From positions 372,001 to 436,000 of the forward strand of contig JBAJFG010000601.1 in the NCBI GenBank assembly GCA_037903475.1: 64,000 nucleotides of DNA, in the 5' to 3' direction. The notes below the pieces were generated by a model. That model did no database searches. It was not told the DNA's origin and saw nothing but the letters and a program-made list of their open reading frames with translations. Positions 32,441 through 44,489 of the stretch are shown one piece after another. This DNA comes from Ancylostoma caninum. Lineage: Eukaryota > Nematoda > Chromadorea > Rhabditida > Ancylostomatidae. How positions within the stretch are numbered: position 1 is the first letter of the stretch; the number at the start of each line of letters is the position of its first letter. The translations under genes were made by a program, and so were the position numbers.

Positions 32441-35211
32441 TTGTCTTCTAGGCAGCGTCATAGTGCTTTGAATTGTTTTTATGCCAATGTAAGATCGGTT
32501 TCAAAAAACTCAGAATACACTCAGTTAATTTTAGCAAAAATTTTTTATATTGATGCATTTTCCGAGACATGGCTCAAATCCAGCCATTTGACACCTTCTT
32601 TACTAGGTAATCTAACCTTTGAATATAACGTACTGCGCTGCGACCGGCCTAGAAAGGCGGGTGGAGGTGTTATGTTGCTTGTACGCAATATTTTCTCTAC
32701 ATGCAGGGTTTTTTCCGAGTCAGTAGAGGATGGCTACGAAATTCTATGTGCTGACATATACTATGAGGGCACTAGTTTAAGATTCCTAGTTGCCTACAGA
32801 ACCCCTTCCTGTACTAGTGCTAATACTAAACAATTTATAAAGTTAATTGGTGACCTTGTGGCGTGCGAATTAAGCACTGTCATCGTTGGGGATTTTAATA
32901 TGCCCGAGCTCAGTCCGCGATTAAATAACTTGTCCACTCCAACTGATGTATCATTGTTAGAAGAACTGATGTTTTGCTATGATCTTGTTCAACATGTGAA
33001 CGAGCCCACTAGGGGAGCAAACATTCTCGATCTAGTTTTTTCGAGCAGCGAAAACCTAATATCTGATATAAGTATCCTCCCACCTGTGGGACAGAGCGAC
33101 CATAACAGCATTGAATTCAAAATTCAGAGCTATGATATACAGTCCATCCCCGTATATCGTAGGATGTTTTCTCGCAGTAACCTCAATGAAATATGTTCTG
33201 CCTTAGCCAGTATACATTGGACGAGTCTTTTCGCTTCAAAAAACAGTGTTAATGAGCGGTATGAGACTCTGCTGTCTGTTTTGTACGAAACCATTGAATG
33301 TTATGTACCTTGGGGGTTGGTTTCATCCTGGAAGTCTGTCCGCCTACCTGACTATCTCTAAAACATGTTAGAGCATCGCAGTTGTTTGTTTTATGAAGCT
33401 AAAAGGACGAATAATTGGTCTGAATACAATTCTTTCTCTTCGGAATTTACTAAGCATTTGAAAAAATACAATATCAGTGTGGAGAAGAAAATTATAGAGT
33501 CGAACAACAGCCAGAATTTCTACAAATATCTCAGTAGAAAGCTCCAGGAGAAGTCTCATGTTGGCTGCCTAAAATATTCTGGAATGGTAGCAACTTCAGA
33601 CTACGAAAAGGCTAACATATTAGCAGAGCAATTCTCGAAATCTTTTCAAAATGATGATGGTACTCTTCCTCCAATACATCTTCATGTTGATCGAGCCATG
33701 GATGATTTTCCATGGTTTTATTCCACTCAGATCTATGAGCTATTAATGAAATGGCCGAAATCTACCTCGGTAACCCCGGATTTTTTACCTTTATTTTCAA
33801 TCAATCTCTCATGTATGGAGAGGTACCACTACGTTGGAAGCATTCTTTCATTACTCCCATATTGAAAAAATACCCCGCGTCTGATCCGAGTAATTATCGA
33901 CCAGTCAGTATTACATCATTGTTTTGTAGATTATTCGAGAAAGTTCTTAAGCAGCATGTACTTGCTCACCTCGATGTAAATAAAATCATTCCCGTGAACC
34001 AACATGGATTTGTTCCAGGACGTTCTATTGAGACCAATCTCATCGAATGTTTAGACGATTGGACTGTAGCCTTGGATAACAAGCTTGCATGCGATGTGAT
34101 TTATTTCGACTTCTCTAAGGCTTTTGACCGTGTCTCACATAAAAAATCAATGCATAAGCTAAGAACTTTTAGGTTTCATTCAGTTGTCACCAACTGGATT
34201 GAACAGTTTCTAACGAATAGAACGTTTCAGGTGAAAATAGGAGGAGCATACTCTGAAGTAAGGGAGGTGGCAAGTGGCGTATCCCAGGGGGGTGTTTTAT
34301 CACCTGTTCTTTTCAATATTTACACGGCTGATATTCCACTCATGTTCTTAGATATTGGAGTAGACAGCAAAATTTACGCAGACGATGTGAAAATCTATAG
34401 AGTAGTGGCAGGATTGGATGATGCTTCCAGCCTCCAACAGGCCATTGATAGGATGGTTGACTGGTCAAAAGCTTGGCAGTTGCCCTTATCTCCGCATAAG
34501 ACATTTTTCATGCGACTGACTGCTGGGTCGTCGGTCTCACCCACGCACGTGTACAAAATTGAGGGAGCTGAGATATCAGCGGTTACATCTATCGAAGATC
34601 TTGGGTTTGTCTACGATAACAAGCTGGACTTTTCTGAGCACATCAAAATCCGATGTAAGTTGGCCATGTTAAGGACATTCCAAGTTTTCAAGGCCCTGTC
34701 AGTTAGAAGTAAACCTATCCTTCTTAATGCATACAAAACTTATGTGCGCCCAATTGTAGAATCTAGCGCACCAGTGTTCAATCCTACTAAGATTAAGGAT
34801 ATTTATTCCATAGAGAGGGTGCAGAATAATTTTACTCGGAAATTACTGGCTAGGGTTGGGGGATTTCTGTATTCTAGGATTCCGAGAGCGTCAATCAGAA
34901 ATAAGTATCTAGGGCTTTCATCTCTGGAGTCTCGACGCAGAGTATTTGATGTCTGCTTGGTCCATAAGATTTTGCATTCATCGGTCTCTGGGGGACCAAA
35001 AAATTTCTTCAGAATGGGAAGGTCCCGGACAAGAGGTAGTCCTTCCAAAATCCTGCTGACTCGGCCAAAAACGAGCATCAGAGCGAGATCATTTACTATC
35101 CGGGCGGTTAGCGCCTATCTTCGGATCACAAAAAATTTTACCACGACCCTCACACAGAGTCAATTCAAACGCCGTGTGCGGCACATTTTGCTGAAATATG
35201 AAATCTCTTAG
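32441..35211 (+). pseudogene. CR1-like ORF2: endonuclease and reverse transcriptase
   Basis: The APE endonuclease has its expected motifs in order: NVRSVSKN, SETWL, GGGVMLL, VGDFNMP, and QSDHNSIEF near 33095. The RT has YRPVSITS, QHGFVPGRS, VIYFDFSKAFDRVSH, SGVSQGGVLSP and the catalytic YADD (about 34377). After it come PLSPHKT and ESSAPVFNP, and a C-terminal region to 35211. Two lesions disable it: a TAA at 33359-33361 in the domain linker, and a frame change at about 33780 in front of the RT. Everything else is open, so the copy is relatively young. Confidence 0.9.
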
Positions 35212-35363
35212 TTTTTTGAAACCACGGTTTAAAAAATGTTTTTTTAGCTGTATTTACCATTTCGCTGCTATGTGTGCTGGTTTTTTCTCCTTTTTGCTGG
35301 TCTTGATTGTGCTTCTATAACGTTTGCCTTCTGCAAACGTAATAAACTTATACTTATACTTAA

Positions 35364-36097
35364 AATAGAGCTTTCATGAGCATGTCACCTCGATAACATC
35401 ATAGACACCTTCTACAACTCCACTTATGAGGGGTAAACGAGACTTAAAACGCTGTCGACTGTGTTTTCGACAAGGGTTCTGCAATTCACAGGAAGTTGCC
35501 TCTCCGGTTGACGCTCAAGAAGGGGTATGAATTAGTGGAACGATAGTGTTGTTAGTGATTCTGTCCAGTAGCGCTTAAGCTACTGACGAGAGCACTGTTC
35601 TCACATTGTTTCTGGTCTCGTTTTTTCCACATAGACATGTACAACTAAGTACCGAATACTGATCACATCATCGCAGTTTTATAAACGTTACCACAAAAAT
35701 AGTGAAAATCGGAGGTCCAATAATAATGTATAGACCATATAGAGAAGATGATCCGCTCGGAAGAGTTCTGCGCTGTGTAAATAAGTAAAAGAGTTTGCCA
35801 GTTTGCCTTTATTTGCGATTTGTAGGTTACCATGATGTCTGAGGTACCAAAAGGTATCGTGAATAGTGAGCGATTGGTGAACTCATCTATCACTGGTTAA
35901 GTGCCATCAATCGGTGATGGAAGGAACACGTGTGGATAATTGGAACGAAGCCGGTCTGTGTTCTTCCTTTCTGTTTTGGAGTTAAACAAGGAGTCGTTGC
36001 TAATCCCAAAGCAGAAATCTCTAAAGGTTGACTTTAAAAGTTTCCTGCTCATCGTTCGATGTGTATTTTATATGTTATTATACATAATTATATATAA
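35364..36097. other. No confident gene
   Basis: Spacer between two non-LTR elements, with short frames only. An AT-rich stretch (TATTATACATAATTATATATA) lies at 36073-36099. Confidence 0.3.
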
Positions 36098-37105
36098 AGT
36101 GTCTGGGAATATCCGGCAAACTCCTGAACTGGTTGAATGCTTACCTAGAAGATCGACATATGACTGTAAGAGTTAGACAACGATTTTCCAGAAGATATCC
36201 ATGTACCAGTGGAGTCCCGCAGGGGGGGGGGGGGGGCCTTATCACCACTGCTATTTCTCATGTATACCATTGATCTACCGCAATTACTGAAAATTTCTCC
36301 CGTAGTTAAGGTGCAAGTATATGCGGACGACGTAAAGATCTATGGTGCATTTAACAGTCAAAATAACATTGATGTCCATTCTGCGCTCTCGCTGTCGATT
36401 GATAAACTCATTACTTGGACCTTGCAGTGGGAGCTACCCATCAATCCTAACAAATGCTCTTTTTTGCACCTCGGTGATTGCGACTCACCTGGCTATACCA
36501 TAAATGGAGTCAAAATGAATCAATGTTAACATGCTCAGGACTTGGGCGTTTTGATAGATACCCGGCTCAGATTTTCTGACCATATTGATGCCGTTGTTAA
36601 GAGAGCATATTCCACTTTTTTCACTGTCTTCCGTAGTGTTTACTGCTCCAACCATACTATTTTAACTAATATAACTTAATTTTAACTAATAACTAATACT
36701 GCTTTCAAGTGTGGAATCCCACTCTTAAAAAAGATATAGAAAAGATTGAAAAAGTCTAACACACATTCATGCGTATACCATTTCATAGGTGCTTTCGTGG
36801 ATCAGTTCCAATAAATTTCCCTGAGTATAACAACCGCCTTAAGACTTTAGGTCTAAGAAGTGTACAAATTCGGAGATTGTTTTTTGACCTAGTTCTCTGT
36901 TTCCGTATTCTACGTAAAGAAATTGGATTGAATGCGAGTAAATATTGGATATTTAGACCAACATCCACGAGATTAGGTGGATTCAATCTACATTATGCGA
37001 AGCCCAACCGTCACAACATCTCCGCTCTCTCATCTGAAAATAGTAAAATTTTCAGGAAGAAACTGCTGAAGACTAATATGAACTGTTTCTTTGATGGCAT
37101 TTAAC
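36098..37105 (+). pseudogene. Second CR1-like reverse transcriptase, 5'-truncated
   Basis: It begins inside the RT (LLNWLNAYLEDRHMTVRVRQ), then SGVPQG, QVYADDVKIYGAFNS with the catalytic YADD at about 36330, and LPINPNKCSFLHLGD. After a TAA at 36528 it continues LGVLIDTRLRFSDH and ends GLNASKYWIF...NCFFDGI at 37104. A run of 15 G at 36222-36236 sits exactly where the PQG codons are, and shifts the frame. An ATAACTTAATTTTAACTAAT duplication lies near 36670-36690. It is a different subfamily from the element at 31370. Confidence 0.85.
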
Positions 37106-37224
37106 ACACTAGAATTCATCTTTTCACTTATTCAGATATATGCGTTAACTTACTACCATACTACTCTTACATGAAGCTAAGACGTATTTGAGAACCCATT
37201 CACAAGAATTTGATGAGGATTTTT

Positions 37225-40084
37225 TTACCATTTTGAACATATCGACTTCTTCTCATCTATTTCTGTTTCAGCCTGCATCAATCTCGACAAGCCATCTGCT
37301 TGTCCGAACTTCGTGGTATCTATGTCAAAGTCGTATCCAAGCAGAATCGTAGCCCATCTCATTAGCCTGTTTGCGGAGTACACTGGTACTCCCTTCTTGT
37401 CACCGAAGATGGCCAACAGCGGTTTGTGGTCCGTCAACAGTAGGAACTTTCTTCCAAACACATACTTGTGGAATTTCTTCACGGCGAAGACAATTCCCAG
37501 TGCTTCCTTCTCAATCTGCGAGTAGTTCTTCTCAGCCGCCGTGAGAGAACGTGAAGCATGTGCTATCGGTTTCTCCGAACCATCCGCATATCTGTGCGAA
37601 ATCACGCACCCAATTCCATAGTCGCAAGCATCATCTGCCACGACGATATTCTGCTTTGGATCATAGTGAGCCAGGTTGAGCTCACTCGACAGTGCTTTCT
37701 TCAGCTTCTCAAATGCAGTTTGCTGTTTGGAGGTCCACTCTCATTTCACATCTTTTTTCAGCAGTGCATCTAGAGGTCCACGAAGATCTTTCATGGCTGC
37801 CATGAACGCCGCATAGTACGTTATCATGCCAAGAAATGCTCGAAGTTGACCGACATTCTTCGGCTCAACCATACTCTTGATTGCATCAATCTTCTCTGGA
37901 TTCGGCCTTCTGCCATTCCTGTCCACGATGAAGCCCAGATACCGAATCTCTGGCCTCGCAAAGGAGCATTTCCCTATACGGACCTTGAATCCGTACTCAG
38001 CTATCACCTTGAATCCGTACTCAGCTATCCTCTCAAATAACGCGAGCAAATTCTCCATATGCTCTTGCTCTGTCCTTCCACATACTAGTATGTCATCGAG
38101 GTAGGTCGCCACACCTCGCAATCCAGCTACCATCTTATTCATCACCTGCTGGAATATTCCGGGAGCCGTCTTTATCCCGAAAGGCAGTCGGTTGTACTGA
38201 AACAACCCTCTATGCGTGTTGATCACGACCATTTTCTTGGATTCCTCTGTCAACTCGATCTGAAGGTACGCATCCGACAGGTCGATCTGCGAAAACACCG
38301 CTCCTCCGTTGAGCGTCGCAAAAATATCCTCTGGCACCGGCAAAGGATAATCAAAGGACTCAAGAGCTTTGTTCAGTCCAGTTGAGAAATCAGCACACAT
38401 TCTCAACTTCCCGTTGGACTTCCTCACACAAACAATAGGAGCTGCCCATTCACTGTGAGTCACTGGAGTGATCACGTTCATCTCCAAAAGCCTGTCGAGT
38501 TCCTTTTCGACAGCTTCAACAGCAGCGTGGGGTACAGGCCTACAAGCCTTGAACACAGGACGCACATCACCCACTAGCTGCAAGTCAGCATTCTCTTTTG
38601 TACACAGTCCCAATCCTTCTTCAAAGACTTCAGGGTACGTATTCCTTAGTTTCATGGCAACGTCATCATTTTGGTCCGCTTTCACCTCAGCGACCATCAT
38701 TTTCATGTAGTAGGACATGTCCTCATTTTTCTGGATCCATTCCAACCCTAGAAGCGAGTTGTGAGGCGTTACGTATGCATAGCCCTCACCTTTAGATCCC
38801 TTGATCTCAAACTCGCACCACAACTTGCCATGAATCTTCATAGAACTTCCGCTGGCGTTCTTCACAACGACATTTGTCTTCACTAATTTTGGAGCACCCA
38901 TGCTCCTCCAGACATCCTCATTTAGCAAGGTTATATCGGATCCAGTGTCGAGCAAGAAGCTCACTGGATGCTGGTTCACCTTTGCTTCCACGTACATTCG
39001 CGTGGAGTTCACTTCCGCTGTCGCGTTTGCGATCTTCACTCCACGTACGTGCTTTCCAGAAGACCGTATTGTCTTCTTGTTCTCTTTATTCCTCCTGTTG
39101 TCGCTGTTTTGGCGGCTTCTCCGCCCTTCACTTCCCTTACCAGCACTTCTCCTACGATTTGCAAGCTCACAGAACCTTTCCTTGTGTCCTGTCTTCTTAC
39201 ACTGCTTGCAAAACCAAGGCTTGGATTTGCACTGTTGCGCGAAGTGATCGCCGCAACAGTTCCAGCATTCACGCTTCCGGCGTTCTTCCCTCACTGCTGC
39301 TTCAACAGTTCTCACATTGCCAGCTATTGTCTCACTATCCTTCTTGAGACTTGGGAAGTTTTCGCACTCCCTGTACAACTCCTGCAGAAACACCTTCCGC
39401 CCTGCTTTATATTCTCTGTCCAGCACTGCAATGAGCCGTTGTCTTATTTCGGCTTCTCTCTGTGATTTCAGACCGAAAATCCAGAGCAAACACTTAATGC
39501 CATCACAATCCAGCTCGTGGATTTTTGCTCTCTCACAAAACTCATTCACCCTACCAGTGTACACTAAGTAGTCTTCGGAGTCAGTTTTCTCCAGCTTCAG
39601 GCACTGATATCTCAAGGTGAACTCTGATGTTTTCACATCGAAAAGTTCTTTGAGGGTTGCCACTGTTTCCTCAAACCCTACTGATGTTACCTCCTTTGGT
39701 AACACGTGCCTCTGGTACCTTTCGAAAGTCTCGCTATCCAATTTTTCGCACAACAGCCTCACTCTTGCACTCTCAGTAAGCTATTTCGCATCCTCTACAA
39801 AGACCTCTTTGTACCGTGTGTACCACTTGGTGAAACTCATGTCCGTCTCAGGATCGAAAACAAACCTCTCAATCCTGTTGCTCAGTGCTGCCATTACGTT
39901 TGGGACTGAAGCCACTTCACTTGTGGCGCTAGATTGCCCTTGTTCTGAGAGATGTTTGAAAAACATCTCCATCATCTCTTTCCTTTCTTCTCTCTTGTGT
40001 CCCTGTCTATCTCCGGGAACACAAACGGTTTTTTCCAGAGTCTCTCATCATCTCCCTAAACATTGTCATCATAGTCTGCGGGTC
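37225..40084 (-). pseudogene. Gypsy gag-pro-pol relic (no integrase)
   Basis: A gag frame starts with ATG at 40084 but hits a stop within about 35 codons and resumes in another frame at 39975. TAG at 39781-39783 interrupts it again. From 39762 a 673-codon frame carries two zinc knuckles (CWNCCGDHFAQQC and CKQCKKTGHKERFC), protease LLDTGSDITLL, and RT with FSQIDLSDAYLQI and YLDDILV. It ends at TGA 37741-37743, after which the same frame continues into RNase H (DDACDYGIGCVISH, TDHKPLLAIF) to 37225. Retroelement polyprotein of the gag-pol fusion type; at least three stops make it dead. Confidence 0.9.
37982..38029 (-). repeat. 24-bp in-frame tandem duplication in gypsy RT
   Basis: ACCTTGAATCCGTACTCAGC-TATC occurs twice in direct succession (37982-38005 and 38006-38029). 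On the coding strand it doubles the eight residues IAEYGFKV. The frame is kept. It is probably replication slippage after insertion. Confidence 0.9.
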
Positions 40085-40100
40085 CATCTTTCGTCGCCCT

Positions 40101-40234
40101 CTGATCACCTGTTCTGATCAGTGCTCACTCTGCCCACGCCGTAAATATCCTGGATTCCTTCCAATAGATCACCTGATCTATCCGCTGGCTGTGCCTCCGC
40201 ACCAGTTTCCCAATATAGATCACTTGATCTATAT
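40101..40234 (-). promoter_or_regulatory. TGATCA-type palindrome cluster in the gypsy leader
   Basis: Three palindromes: CTGATCA-N7-TGATCAG (40101-40121), TAGATCA-CC-TGATCTA (40165-40180) and ATATAGATCA-CT-TGATCTATAT (40213-40234, perfect 10-bp arms). A half site CACCTGATC follows. They lie between the putative LTR end and the gag start. They could be protein-binding sites or RNA dimer/packaging hairpins of the element. Function is inferred only. Confidence 0.5.
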
Positions 40235-40640
40235 GGCTTCACCTGATCGCCACTGTTGTGTACCCGCCTGTCTCCGGGAACACAAACCCTTTCAACCTAA
40301 GAGTCCTCTCCTTCGACTCTCACTTGTTCTACCCTCTCTTACTCACGAGGGCTAAATTGTTACTACTGTTGTAGCAACACCTCGGTATGGACCCGCTATG
40401 AGCAGCCACTCCCAAATCTGCACAGGAGTATCTTTCACATGGCTTTAGTACTTCTGAACAATACAGTGTGAATAATGCCGTGCGAATAATCACTTGAAAT
40501 GATCCAAGCTTTACGTTACTAAGATAGTCCAACTGATTTCTGCTTCAGTATACAGGGAAGAAGAAGGGTGATTGAATGAGAACACGAATGAGGGCGCAGC
40601 GTGTCCCTACTCACCTGCAGACGTGCATCTTGACGCTTTC

Positions 40641-40763
40641 CGCACTACTGAGCCACGGCGGACCCATTCTCCATCCGTGCACCCGTATCCTGGTGTTCTT
40701 CTCACTACTGGGCCATGGCAGACCATTTCTCGATCGGTGGACACCTATCCTCACGTTTTTCTG
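40641..40763 (+). repeat. About 60-bp direct repeat, two copies
   Basis: ACTACTGAGCCACGGCGGAC starts at about 40645 and ACTACTGGGCCATGGCAGAC at about 40705, with matching ATTCTC/TTTCTC, CGTGCACC/GGTGGACA and TATCCT words. It may be a diverged relative of the minisatellite family, but the core GGTGCGCCGGCG is absent. Confidence 0.45.
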
Positions 40764-41799
40764 AGCTAAGCGCTTCTCAAGTTTGCGTCTAATCGTATAG
40801 CTAGACTTTGAGCGCGATCAGTGACCTTATGCGTGAATTTGATGTACATACTCTTGTGCCTGGGCTTCTTCTGCTCGCTGAGCGCGATTGAGTGAATCGA
40901 AGTGTCAAGAACAAACCGGCGAGTCGAAAATAATGGTTTTCTCGAAACACTGTGATGAACGCAGTGGAGATTCTTCTGTGCTAGTGTCTACCTCCCTTAA
41001 AAAGTGTGCCAAATTATTGCAGTAACCCGTCAGAACAGCCTTTTTAGACTGAAGAGGAATGGGCCTGACCATTTTCTCTTATATCAGAATAGTGTGAGCT
41101 TGCTACAAAGTCAGGGATGAAAAAAGGAGTGAAATGAAGGAATTGAAGTGCCACGATGGAAAGCAATTCGAAGCGTGAAATTGTTTGGAGGAAGGCGTCG
41201 TGTGAAATAAAAATCCCAAAATAAACGACGCTTAGTTTTCCTTCGTAGAGTTTATGCGTGCCTGGGATCGTCGTCGATGCATCATAAAAAAGGGTGGTTC
41301 TTGCTTGCCACGCGTACACAGTATTTGCGACAATTTTATGTCCACCAAGACCATCCGTGAAGACGAAATATGCGAAAATATGGGTTTGGACGGAATAAAT
41401 GGAATTCTGGAGAGCATCATCCTAGCAGGAAGGGCAGATCGATCGAAATCCAACTCGAAACTGGAACGGAAAATACTCGGAAATCTGCAACCAGCGAAGG
41501 CAAAGGATCCCGTCACTGAAGAGCGGTATAAAAGAGCTGGCTGAAAATGCGGCGTTGCGTTGCCCCCGGCTCCTGGTCCAGCTTGGTTTCCTCTTTTACT
41601 ACAGTTTTTCACTGTAGTTTTTTCTCCATTCTCCCCATTCTCTGTATCCTTCTTAATGTCTCCTAGTTTTATCTAATTAATCTCTTTCCTGTTCTCTCTC
41701 TCCCATTCTCTCTCGCTCAAGAAGGGTCATTGGACACAAAGTGGATTGTTTTGATAATAAACACTGGTCTAAATTTGTGCAAGATCAGAAAATGTGCTT
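40764..41799. other. No confident gene
   Basis: Opposed frames of 96 (plus, 41254-41544) and 126 (minus, 41612-41232) codons overlap and show no motif. A TATAAAAG word lies at 41527. A CT-rich tract lies at 41660-41725, just before the next CR1-like element. Confidence 0.3.
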
Positions 41800-44215
41800 C
41801 TTTTGACACACGGGAAATATGAGGTCATGTCAAGACTCAATATCAGCAAAATTTATTCAGACGTTTGGCAGCCATGGATTTTCTCAGCTAGTTTCTTTCC
41901 CAACAAGAGGTGGCTCATTCCTTGACATCTTATTATGCAACGATCCCACCCTGGTTACTTCAGTAAGAAGTTATCCCCCAATCGGTAATAGTGATCATTC
42001 TACAGTTAATTTTACTTTGTCTCTTGCTAGAGCGCGCAATTATTCCAAATGGTGCTGTGACTTTAAAAAGGCTGATTTTGCAGGAATGAAAAATTATTTG
42101 TGCAATATCGATTGGCTTGGATCATTTAATACAGTAAACGATGTAGATGGTAAATACGAGCTTTTTCTCGCTATTTTGCATCACGCCATGGATCTATTCA
42201 TTCCACTTAAACTTAAAACAACAAAGCAGCATAGGCTGCCGGCTTATCTACTGTAAATATCTGAGTTAAGGGAACGATTGTGGAATCTAGCGGTTTTACG
42301 AGGTTCTTCGTCCTGTTGGCAGGATTTTCAACAAGCTACAAGAAAGTTTACCAAAAAACTAAACAAATATAATGCTTATATGGCTAAGAGGCTTATTGAT
42401 AGATTTATTGATAGAGGAGGAACAAAGGCTTTGTACAAATTGCTTAATGCAAGGTTGTTTGATAAGCCTAGGATAGTTACGCTTGTTGATGACCAATCCA
42501 ACAGAGCAGTTGTCGATGCTGACAAGGCGAACATGTTAGCCAACCACTTCGAGAGTGTCTATTCCAGCTCTAATTTTGCGGAGGCTTTCTCGAGTTCTTC
42601 GGATTCGCAAATTCAAGACATTGGTCCATGGTGCTACAAACAAGATATAATAAACATACTAAATTCATGAACTTCGCCGGCTATTATAAACCCAGATGAT
42701 GTACCGTACATCGTCCTGAAAAACTGCGTTTACAAAATTGCCTCTCCTCTTGAATTTCTTTTCAACCTCAGCCTAATGCGAGGTGAGGTTCCAAAAAGAT
42801 GGAAACATTCCATTGTGCTCCCTCTGCCAAAAAAGAAACCTCTTTCGGATCCTCAAAATTACAGACCCATCAGTCTAACCTCGATATTCGCCCGTGTGTT
42901 CGAGGAAATTCTCAAAAAATACCTCGTTAATCATCTCACAACATTATTACAAATTGTCAGCACGGCTTCTGTCCGGGTAGGTCTACCTCATTACTTAAAT
43001 CACTCAATGACTGGACCAGTGTATGATGCTGGTGGTAATCTAGATGTAGTTTATTTTGACTTTCATAAAGCATTTAATAAAGTGCCTCATAACCTATTAA
43101 TTCAAAAACTGGGTCACATTGGAGTTCACCCTCTAGCTAAAAACTGGTTAGCTGAATTCATTAATAACAGAACCTTTCAAGTTGTTGTTGGAGAATCACT
43201 CTCAACAGTTCGAAACGTTTCGAGTGGTGTGCCCCACGGCGGAATACTCTCACCAATATTGTTCAATATATTTACTGCTGACTTGCCTACCGCTCTCTCC
43301 TCCTTAGCTGTTACGTGCAATATGTTCGCCGATGATATTAAAATATACCGATCTGTCAAAGGTGACTCGTGCGATCATAACCTTCAATTAGCTATAAACA
43401 AAATCTCTGAGTGGTCAAGGAACAATGGGCTACCTATATCGTCTCACAAAACCCATGTCATGTGCATTGGTAAAGAATCCCGGAATCCGGAATACTTACT
43501 TGACGGCATTAGGCTGGATGTTGTTTCAGAAGTTCGGGATCTTGGTTTTCTCTATGATCGCCACCTCAGTTTTACTCCACATTTCAAATTTCTGGTAGCA
43601 AAAGGACATAATCGAACGTTCAACCTCTTCAAAGCTTTACGCTCCAGGGATTCCAAAGTTTTGCTCAAAGCCTATAAAACTTACGTGCGACCAATCCTAG
43701 AAAGCGGTCCTACTGTTTTCTACCCATTTAAAAAGAAGGATATTTACGCTTTTGAAGGGATTCAAAATAGCTTCACTAGGAAGCTTATGCTTCGGTCATC
43801 ACAATTGACATACTCCGAAATACCCAGCGGTACTGAGCGGAAAAAGATCTTTGGTCTAAGGGCTTTGGAATGGAGAAGAAAAAGGAATGACTTAGTTATG
43901 GCATACAAATTACTTAAAGGCCTAGTTAAACTTAAACCATCAGAATTTTTCCGCGTAATCTAAACCACGACGAGAGGAGCTCCATTTAGGATTTCAACCA
44001 TTACAGATAGGTCTCAGCTTAGGTCGAAGTTTTTCAGCAATAGGATTTGCTCCATTTCTAATCACATTTTACGTGCTAATGCGTTTGTTGAGAAAATCAG
44101 CATGTTCAGAAAACGTGTTAAGGAATTCCTATAGGTAGCTATAGGTTCCTATAGGTGTTTTTTTGTTCGTTGGTTGTTTTACTTTTTCACATGTAATTTT
44201 ATTACATGTCCAATA
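41800..44215 (+). pseudogene. Third CR1-like non-LTR element, 5'-truncated
   Basis: It starts within the endonuclease (FPTRGGSFLDILLC, then GNSDHSTVNF). TAA at 42254 and TGA at 42668 interrupt the linker. The RT then has PKRWKHSIVLPLPKK, NYRPISLTSIFARV, VVYFDFHKAFNKVPHNL, SGVPHGGILSP, and FADD (43327) in place of YADD, then LPISSHKT and ESGPTVFYPF. A stop at 43963 is followed by C-terminal coding in other frames. A 5' deletion in the fingers (near 42950) also shifts it. The 3' end is AATAAAGATAAGATAAGATC, a short tandem tail as in the element at 31370 but with another unit. Confidence 0.85.
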
Positions 44216-44270
44216 AAGATAAGATAAGATCATCAAATCTGTATATCATACTTCTTCTTAATTGGCAGTT

Positions 44271-44272
<2 letters not shown>

Positions 44273-44306
<34 letters not shown>
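44273..44306 (+). repeat. (TG)n microsatellite
   Basis: About 17 perfect TG dinucleotides, interrupted only at the ends. It lies near the likely 5' region of the following Helitron-type element. Confidence 0.95.
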
Positions 44307-44307
<1 letters not shown>

Positions 44308-44489
44308 ACGAGAACCAGCCATCGAAAACGGAAAATACCTACACCATTGTGTTCAGCGCATCGAGTTATGTACGAAAATGTGGTAAATTTTGATTTTTAC
44401 CTTGATTTAAGGGTGTTTTGTTGTTTCGGGCCACTTTTGTCATGTTCAGACATGTTAATGGCTGGCAGTTGTTTTCACCACGGTCGGAA

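Larger units (their letters stand above)
31370..35363 (+). mobile_element. CR1-like non-LTR retrotransposon, nearly full length
   Basis: About 260 bp of leader precede ORF1 (31631), followed by ORF2 (32441-35211) and a 3' end with TTATACTTATACTTA just after AATAAA, in place of a poly(A) tail. Short 3' tandem repeats, an APE-type endonuclease before the RT and a coiled-coil ORF1 are typical of CR1/Jockey-group elements. The 5' end of the leader is an estimate. Confidence 0.8.
37200..40560 (-). mobile_element. Ty3/gypsy-type LTR retrotransposon, 3'-truncated
   Basis: Minus strand, in order: leader with palindromes (40234-40101), gag, zinc knuckles, aspartic protease, RT and RNase H, then a break at about 37200. 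Integrase and the 3' LTR are missing. A candidate primer-binding area (GTGGCGATCAGGTGAAG, 40252-40236) follows ACACAACA, as an LTR end would, but no second LTR exists to confirm it. Sequence up to about 40560 may be the 5' LTR. CR1-type sequence abuts the broken 3' side. Confidence 0.75.

Noticed and set aside
38874..40117. Long plus-strand frames opposite the gypsy gag-pol region
   Set aside because: They are shadows of the coding strand, without motifs. The minus strand carries zinc knuckles, protease and RT motifs.
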